Assembly (NCBI GenBank): GCA_013397865.1
Contig: VZTI01005310.1
Span: 1,225,394 to 1,289,393 of the forward strand
Source: Struthidea cinerea
Taxonomy: Eukaryota; Chordata; Aves; Passeriformes; Corcoracidae
Length of the DNA stretch: 64,000 nt
Reading direction: 5' to 3'
Of this stretch, positions 57,464 to 64,000 are shown one piece after another. The notes under the pieces were generated by a model. The model saw only the letters and a list, made by a program, of their open reading frames with translations, was not told the DNA's origin and made no database searches. The position numbers and the translations under genes are program-made. Numbering within the stretch: the stretch's first letter is position 1; each line of letters opens with the position of its first letter.

Positions 57464-59170
57464 AGAAGTTTCCTGATATTCCATCACTTTCTGGATGTCC
57501 AAACTCTCTGCTGTCATTAACAGCCCTGCCCCAGGACAGTGATTTGGTTCCGTGTGGCTGCAGGACAAAGGTTTGTCACAGCTGACCTGGGTGAATCCTG
57601 CCGCCTCATTAAACAGCAGCAGCCAATAAATCCTTTTTATAACAGCCTCTTGAATTTTTAAATCTTGGAATTGCTAATGCCCAGGCTGGGGACGTATGGA
57701 AATGGGTATTTCTAAACTGGGCCCTAACTTTAAGCAGGGTGATTTGGATAAATGATTTCACTTTTCTTCCACCTTTTAATTAAAAGCACTGTGGCGTGGG
57801 TTGCGTGCTCCAACACCTTCCTTTAATAAATGGCATTAGGTGCCATTAACTTCCAGGGGACTACTCCACTTTAACTCTCTCCTGCCTGAGATTTCCTCAA
57901 CTCTTTGCAGGGTTTTTTGCCTTTTCCCCATCTCTTTCTTGCATCAGTATGCGCTGCAAACCCGGGGGCTTCTCCATCCTAAGCGGAGATAACGAGCCCA
58001 ATATTAATTCCACTCCAGCTGCTGCAGGCATGTAAATGAACCTTTGCTGTGTCCAGCCAAGAGCCCGAGCTTCACCCGAGCAGCAGGAGCAGGCAGGGAG
58101 GTGAGGGGGAAAGGAGAGGCCAGGCTGAAACCGGCTGGAATTCCCATGTCCAGAATTAAGATTTCCTACCCGAATCAATGCCGCTGTTCTCGGCAGAATT
58201 AATTATTGTGGGGCCGCTTTTCCTCTTTCCCCAGCCACCGGGATTGGCCATCATCGGCCTTTTAGCACCAAGACAGACACGTGAAGCCCTTCCCAAATTT
58301 TTGACCACGCTGGCTTCAGTCTCCTGAAGCTGTGTCCACATGGTGCACGGGCTAATTAATTCTGCCTCCCAGCAAAGCTAATTAATCCAGACCCACTCCT
58401 GGGCTGGTGTGACCTGTGAGTCCTGGCCGGAATTAGTTCGTGGCTGATGTGACCCAAGTGTCTCTTGCTGGTGCTTTTGCAGCCATGCCCGAAGAAACCC
58501 CGTGCTGTTGGAGTTGTGTGGGATGGGAGGGAATATTGACTCTGTGTATGGCCTCTTGTCGTCCATTTCTGCCTTACCAACACACAGAGGCTTCACAGAG
58601 CCCCAGAAAGGACACAACTGGTTTTTAAGTCAGGTTTTGTCTGTGTAGTGGTGCAATGAGGAATTGTCAGTGGTTACGACAGCGGGAGAACGGATAACTC
58701 TGCGTTGCTGTCGGAAGCAAGCCCCGTGCCCTACATCCCTGCCATTCCCACTGCTCCGACACCCAGTGCCACCCTCCTGGGTGCAGCACCGTGTGGGAAT
58801 GGGCTCGGAATGGCTCCGGTTTAACCAGAGCATGAAGGAAGGCAGAGTTTAATTTGCTGAGTGGGGGCCCAAAGGAAAGCAATGTGCAGAACCCGTTGAC
58901 AAACACCTGATTTCTGTGAGCTCAAGGGGTCCCTCGTTACAGGTTTGGGACCTCCAGGGAGGCAGCTGGGCAGGAAATAGAGCCTGAGCTGCTTGTTTGT
59001 CTCTGTGCGGGGCTCAGAGGTGCAGGAGAGCATCTAAATCAAGCGTTGTGTTGGTGCAGCCCCAAGGAGCTGAACACTGGCAGGTGCTTATCAGGATCTT
59101 CTCAACTAAAAGCGGGTTTGAAATCCATAAATACCTGTTCCATAGAGTCAAGGCAGAAATAAGCAGGGAA
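57464..59170. other. Unique noncoding stretch
   Basis: Moderately GC-rich at 58040-58260. Open frames up to about 90 codons on both strands have no domain. No repeat is recognised. Confidence 0.45.
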
Positions 59171-59339
59171 TCCACAGCAGCTGTGGCTGCCCCTGGATCC
59201 CTGGAAGTGTCCAAAGCCAAGTCGGACAGGGCTTGGAGCACCCTGGGACAGTGGGAGGTGTCCCTGCCCATGGCAGGGGTGGCACTGGAGGGGCTTTGGG
59301 GTCCCTTCCCACCCAAGCCATTCCAGGATTCTGTGATTT
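59171..59339 (+). mobile_element. CR1 LINE 3' fragment
   Basis: The plus strand reads TCCACAGCAGCTGTGGCTGC, GATCCCTGGAAGTGTCC, GGGAGGTGTCCCTGCCCATG and TTCCCACCCAAGCCATTCCA, ending GGATTCTGTGATT. It is about 170 bp, truncated close to the same CAGCTGTGG block as the copy at 44261. Confidence 0.94.
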
Positions 59340-60379
59340 GTCCCAGTCTGTGATGAAGCTGGAATCCAGGTGGCCATTTTCTTCAGATCTCTCTTATGTA
59401 GGTGTTAGGATGATGGAGCCGTTCAATGAACTCGTGAATGCTTTAGAAAGTGGTGCCTTTACTGGAAGAGTTGTGTGGAGGGATGCAAGGAATCGCCTCA
59501 GAGTTCTGGGGAATTGATCTGGGACTCAATTGAAAAGCTCAAAAGAGATTCTTCATCATTATTGTCAGAAAAGAAAAGAGCTGAAGCCAATTTTGCCAAA
59601 GAGTTGTGGGACAATTTGGAGATAACAGGGAGGTAAAAGTGAGTCCCTGGAAAAATTTGTACGGGAGAGACCAAAGCAGATCCTGAGGAGCTGTTTCCGT
59701 GTGTGCAGAGATGATGAAGACAAGGTTCTAAATCTGATTTTGTTAAAAGCCCATCAAACACACTGCAGTTGTGACGGGCACATCCAACCTCTCCTGTAAA
59801 TAAACGTGGTAACAGGAAATATTTCCTTACTACAGGCTCTGGAGCACCTGTAATTGCATTGAAATAATAGACTAAAGCAGCCTTTTCAACAGAATAAATA
59901 GAAAATGGTATAAATGTGAGGAAACATTACTTACTAGGTTTTGTTCACTCTTGAAGAGCTTTTTCCTGGATTTTCTCTGCAGTGGTTCTGGATTTAGTTC
60001 CCCATGTGGAGAAGGCCTAGGCTAAACATTTCTCACCATGACTCTGTGTTTGCTTTTCTTCAGTTCAAGGATTTCACTGATAAATCGGCATTTCTAGGGG
60101 CCAGAAAGGTCACGGGGGTCTGGTGCCACTTCCTCCTGCCAGGGTATTGGGATGAAGGCTTCTCTGGACTTAGGCCCAGATGAAAGCCAAAGCACAGGAG
60201 TTGAATTAAAACCTTTGGACAAGCTGAGATACATGAAGTCACACCAAAGTAAAATAGAAATGTAGATTTTTAGCTTTCAGTAGGAACCCATGCTAAGTGC
60301 CTTAAACATTAAAAAGCTGCAGCAAAGACCTTAAACACAGTTCACAGAATTCCTTATTTTAGACAAAATATAGAACGAT
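59340..60379. other. Unique A/T-rich noncoding stretch
   Basis: No recognised repeat or exon. It is A/T-rich towards the right, where it meets the LTR-like element. Confidence 0.45.
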
Positions 60380-60812
60380 ATTGTTCACATTTTTTAGATA
60401 TAATGTTCACATAAACAATGAGAGCTGATAGAAGCTGTACACGCAAATCTGTGTAATACCCGTGTAATGCTTACGGCTGTTAGAGTTAGACCAGGATAGG
60501 TTAAGAGAAGAAAAACCAGAATCGTGTATTGATTTCATTGGTTAATTAACAAATATAATCCACACTTCTGTGAGAAAAAATTAAGAGAGAGAATAATTAG
60601 GCATTATGGGATATTAGAAGAAGATGCTGTACGCTGCCTGCTGTTTTGCTGCTGCTGCTGTTGCTGCTTGGCTTTATCAGGAAACCCCCTTCGAACTCTG
60701 CCTTCAAGAAGCTCTGAGACTGTGAAATAAAGAACTTTGCACAACAGCAGCCTCCTCTGCTCTCTTCTACCCTGGTCCGAGAAGGAAGGGTGTCCCGTCA
60801 AAAAATCAACAC
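60380..60812 (+). mobile_element. LTR-like element C (probable ERV LTR)
   Basis: A/T-rich DNA with ATTGGTTAATTAAC (60539) is followed by a CTG-rich leader (60648-60669), a GAAATAAAGAAC poly(A) signal at 60725 and then a C/T-rich part ending GTGTCCCGTC. This order (U3-like, R with AATAAA, U5-like) and the AATAAAGAACTTTGC context are typical of avian ERV LTRs as I know them. I could not define a TG start or a target-site duplication, so the edges are uncertain by tens of bases. No viral genes adjoin it. Confidence 0.5.
60648..60669. repeat. Short CTG trinucleotide run
   Basis: Seven CTG/TTG triplets with one interruption lie inside LTR-like element C. They give the poly-glutamine stretch of the minus-strand open frame at 60604-60975, which I regard as non-genic. 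Confidence 0.85.
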
Positions 60813-61867
60813 CAGGGAACATCTCCCGAGGTTCCCTCCCTGCACGGTCGTCGTTCCCGCCCTGCCAGAACCCAAACCCAGCCGGTGACAAGGGAAATCC
60901 TGGTCCCAGGAGGAGGCAAGGTGAGAACAGACAGGGGAGGGGATTTGTCAGAACGCGGCCGGAAATAGAACCCAAATTTCCACGTTCATCCCACGCTGTC
61001 TGCTGAGGGATTTTATTTTTTACTGTGTGTTTTTCTATCCATTATTTCCTGATTATTTTGTTCCGTATTAGTGCAGGTCAGCATCTTTAGGGCATTCATA
61101 ATCACAACTGAATATCAATATCAATATCCAATATTTATGGATAACTTCCTATAGTGGATCCTTGCTTCTTTTTCCCCCTCAAGGCCTTTGTTGCTAAGAA
61201 TAATCTTGGATCATTCTCATTCTCTGGGAGAATTTAATCCCAAATGATGAGCTGGACAAAAACCTGCAAGGACGGGATGTCCTGTAACCTACCTGTCCTT
61301 GGAGAGCCTGTACTTGTACAGAATGGAGGGGTTCTGCAGATAAATAAGAAAATATTTTCATGTATCGAGTTAGAATTAAAAATAGGTGCTGCCTGATACA
61401 TTTGCCAACAGTCGGACAAGTTTTTTACATGTTAAAATTCCCATACACATCTTATGCACACCATGGAAAGGGCCTCAGTCAAGATAACCCCTCACAACTT
61501 GCCCAGGTCTTGTAAAGCAGAAACCAGGATTTTAAAAATTTACTAAAAACCGAGTAATTGGCCTCTTGAGCATAAATACAGTCTGTTTCTAAAGGACATT
61601 TGCTTGTGTTAAAATCAACCTTTCTCCTCAGCGAAAAAATAGGTATTTTTGTGGCATTAAAAGGTAATTGCCAGAGTTGTTTGTGTCACGGTAATTTATT
61701 AATCTGGAGAGATGAAGACGCTGCCCAGAGGTCATGGCTGACCTGCTAATGAGACCATCAAGCATCCCCATCCATAATTAACCCAAGACACATTACTGGG
61801 GAACTTTTATCTGCTCCCCTTCCTCGGGCATCTCCGGGTCCTTCATTATCTGCACATTTGTGTGATG
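60813..61867. other. Unique noncoding stretch
   Basis: A small direct repeat of ATATCAATATC type lies near 61110-61125. 61630-61860 mixes ATTA cores with GC-rich words, as conserved elements often do, but this is untested. No exon is recognised. Confidence 0.4.
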
Positions 61868-62252
61868 GCTGATCCCCAGCGGCAGAGCTGCGCCTTTGGG
61901 GCTGATCCCAGCGGCAGAGCTGCACTTAACCCTTCACGGGAATGTTTGGGGCTGATCCCAGCGGCAGAGCTGCACTTAACCCTTCACGGGAATGTTTGGG
62001 GCTGATCCCAGCGGCAGAGCTGCACTTGACCCTTCATGGGAATGTTTGGGGCTGATCCCAGCGGCAGAGCTGCACTTGACCCTTCATGGGAATGTTTGGG
62101 GCTGATCCACAGCACTCTGCACCTTAACCCCCTCAGGGAATGTTTGGGACTGATCCCCAGCGGCAGAGTTTCACCTTAACCCTTCATAGGAATGTTTGGG
62201 GCTGATTCCCAACACTCTGCCCTTGAACCCCCCATGGGGATGTTTGGGGTTG
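61868..62252. repeat. 50-bp minisatellite, about eight copies
   Basis: GGGGCTGATCCCAGCGGCAG recurs at 61898, 61948, 61998, 62048 and 62098 with an exact 50-bp period. Flanking units at both ends have changed length and sequence (49, 52 and 48 bp). Each unit also carries AGCTGCACTTAACCCTTCAC and GGGAATGTTT. The central units differ by one or two bases, so the core is homogenised. It is noncoding. Confidence 0.95.
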
Positions 62253-62477
62253 GAGCATCCAGTGCCCAATCCTGGCAGGGGCGGAAGCCCAGGGCTGTGT
62301 CCTCCTGACTCGCAAATATTTCCAAAACAAAGCCTCCACAGCCTCTTTGGTTGAGCTCCCTTGTGGTTCGATCGGCCTGTGGCACAAGGGGCAGAGAGAG
62401 CTCTTGGCAAGACAGTCTCTGGTGCCAGAGACTTGGGGTCAAGCTGAGGGTGAGCAGAAAGGCTTCCCCAGGACGCT
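62253..62477. other. Spacer between the minisatellite and LTR D
   Basis: About 225 bp of unique sequence. It may belong to the same element as the minisatellite, but there is no proof. Confidence 0.4.
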
Positions 62478-62772
62478 TGTTCTGTTAGGTTAATCTACCC
62501 CAGTTTGGCTGTCGGCCTCTGCCCCTCGAGCTTCCCCACTGGTCCCGTTCCCTTGTCCCGCCTTTTCCCGCCCCCGGATAAAAGCTCTGAGCTCGGCGTT
62601 GTTGTCGCCTTTGCCTCTGGAGCCTTTCACAGTGTGGAAGCAATAAACTGCTCCTGTGGAGTGCCACGCACAGACCCTTCCTGCCTCGTTTGCCGCCGAC
62701 TTGATCCTGCAGCCAGCCGTGTGTTCGTGCACACGCCGTGTGAGCCCACAGAGCCGCACAGAGACAGTAACG
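62478..62772 (+). mobile_element. LTR-like element D (short solo LTR)
   Basis: The element starts TGTTCTGTTAGG and carries C-rich Sp1-type boxes (62557-62575), a GATAAAAG TATA-like motif (62578), an AATAAA (62642) and a GC-rich U5-like part, ending ACAGTAACG. The start TGTTCTGT and the reverse complement of the end (CGTTACTGT) are nearly the same, as in an LTR's short terminal inverted repeat. ACGCT lies at 62473-62477 and at 62770-62774, a candidate 5-bp target-site duplication, although it overlaps the inverted-repeat end, so the two boundary readings do not fully agree. There are no viral genes. Confidence 0.55.
62557..62647 (+). promoter_or_regulatory. Sp1-type boxes, TATA-like box and AATAAA of LTR D
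   Basis: CCCGCC and CCCGCCCCC boxes precede GATAAAAG by a few bases, and AATAAA follows 57 bases later. The compact order fits a U3-R segment. Confidence 0.5.
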
Positions 62773-64000
62773 CTCCCTCACAGTAAAAAGCTTTCATTCA
62801 GTTAAAAAACCACTTCCAAGTTTCAGTGTGTGCCCATCACCTCCTGCCCTGGCTCTGGGCAGCTCGGGCGGTCTGGCTTGGGCATCTCTGCTCCCTCCCA
62901 GCAGTAGCTTGGATGAAATTCCCCTGATCCTTCTCTTCCTGAGGATGAGGCATCCCACCTCTCCTTGCCTGATACGCTCCTGATTTGATCTCCTTCTCTA
63001 TTCACATTTCTAGTTTCAAGCAGGGAGCAAAAATTAAAATCAACCTGGTCTGTAGCTAAAACTTGAGCAGGGATGGACTTGTTTTTCCCTGCCCACCCCT
63101 CCCTGGGAATGCAGAGCTCTTGGGAAAAAATCCGTGAAACCCTCAGCACAGGATAGGAATTGGGAATGGAGTGTCCCGGCAATGGGGGAGGTTTGGGATG
63201 TATGGAAAAGGGGATGAAGTTGTTGTGTGACCCCTCAGGAGTCAGCGCCTCCTGTTAGCAAAGATGATGATCACCGTGTTTACCTGAAAGGCATAATTAA
63301 TCTGAAGGTAATTGAGTAATTCTGTATTTAATCTGTTATAGCAGAGAATTCGATTGACTTCCTGAACCAATCAATTTTTCTCTCTCTCTCATATTGTTTT
63401 GGATCTTTGCTGGTGGTTTTCAAGCGCTGTCCAGTCCCAGTTTGGCTTCACCTGCAGCGGATCCAGCAGCTCCCTGCATTCCCCCTGGGAGAGGAGAGGC
63501 GTACGGTTCCTAAGGGATTTGTCAGTGTATCCCGTACCACCACCGGGATTAAAAACACCGTGTTGGAGAAGTCCAGCAAATGCCTTTTCACCCCCATTAA
63601 ACGCGCCCGGTACCTAAACAATTGCAATTGATTTTGTCTGCTCCTGCAAACACGAATTATCCTGTAATCATCCCAGCTCCCAGCCCGGCCTGCGCTCCCT
63701 GCCTTGGCTTTTCAAGTGGGAAAACGCTGACACTGGCATGCAAATAAGACAAGTTGGAGGGGAAGGAAAGGTGGGGTTCTCCCTGCTTGGCAGGGTGTGC
63801 AGCCACTTGAGTTAATTGCCACCCTTAGAGCTTGTTTAGCATCCTGCAAGCTCAAAATTAAATAAATTACCTTTATTTTTGCTTTTGCTTGTGGTTTCTG
63901 CTAAATGGCTGCTTCAGGGGTCAGCAGTGCCAGGCCCTCAGACTGTGGCATTGTTTGATTTTATCCAAAACGGGCACACGCAGCAGAATCCTGAAGGGGA
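62773..64000. other. Unique noncoding stretch to the window end
   Basis: A (CT)n run lies at 63378-63392. No mobile element or exon is recognised, and open frames are all short. Confidence 0.45.

Noticed and set aside
60241..60814. ACACCA at 60241 and 60809 as a 6-bp target duplication of LTR C
   Set aside because: The base after the left hexamer is not the TG that an LTR of this kind should start with, so the match may be chance.
60604..60975. Minus-strand frame with a poly-glutamine run
   Set aside because: The glutamines come from the CTG run inside LTR-like element C. Nothing else supports a gene.

Overview
This window is vertebrate nuclear DNA that looks avian, most likely songbird. 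The main evidence is at least 17 copies or fragments of the CR1 LINE 3' end. All are 5'-truncated, and most have the short avian tail in which the sense strand ends in AACCCAAACCATTCCA-type sequence followed by ATTCTGTG-like octamers. There are also several LTR-like pieces with avian endogenous-retrovirus architecture. I found no convincing protein-coding exon, no rRNA or tRNA gene and no CRISPR array. The many short open frames have no recognisable domains, overlap on both strands, and are longest where in-frame tandem repeats or GC-rich repeats suppress stops. I read the window as intergenic or intronic DNA.

Layout. 1-1368 is an LTR-like element on the minus strand (family A) carrying a two-level minisatellite at 397-815. 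1369-4800 is unique DNA with one CR1. At 4801-5390 a minus-strand solo LTR (E), flanked by a 6-bp direct repeat, abuts or interrupts a plus-strand LTR (family B). 5390-33330 is mostly unique DNA with six CR1 pieces and several tandem arrays: about 21 bp at 9337, 32 bp at 11640, 10 bp at 19761, 26 bp at 20652 and about 140-150 bp at 28311. It also has an apparent assembly duplication around an N at 22751. 33330-34260 is a second family A LTR on the plus strand, with three 72-bp repeats. 36069-37397 holds a pair of about 160-bp direct repeats with a 120-bp identical core. 44261-51778 is rich in CR1 in both orientations and has a second family B LTR at 48370-48705. 56945-57463 is the longest CR1 fragment. 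60380-62772 has two more LTR-like elements (C and D) and a 50-bp minisatellite.

There is no operon or pathway to describe. The biology visible here is that of mobile elements: retroposition of CR1, solo LTR formation, minisatellite growth inside LTR leaders, and dispersal of promoter, poly(A) and G-quadruplex-like motifs. I did not find an undescribed gene system. The points most worth checking are the paired LTR minisatellites, the LTR insertion beside a family B LTR, the 120-bp identical duplication and the likely false duplication at the N.
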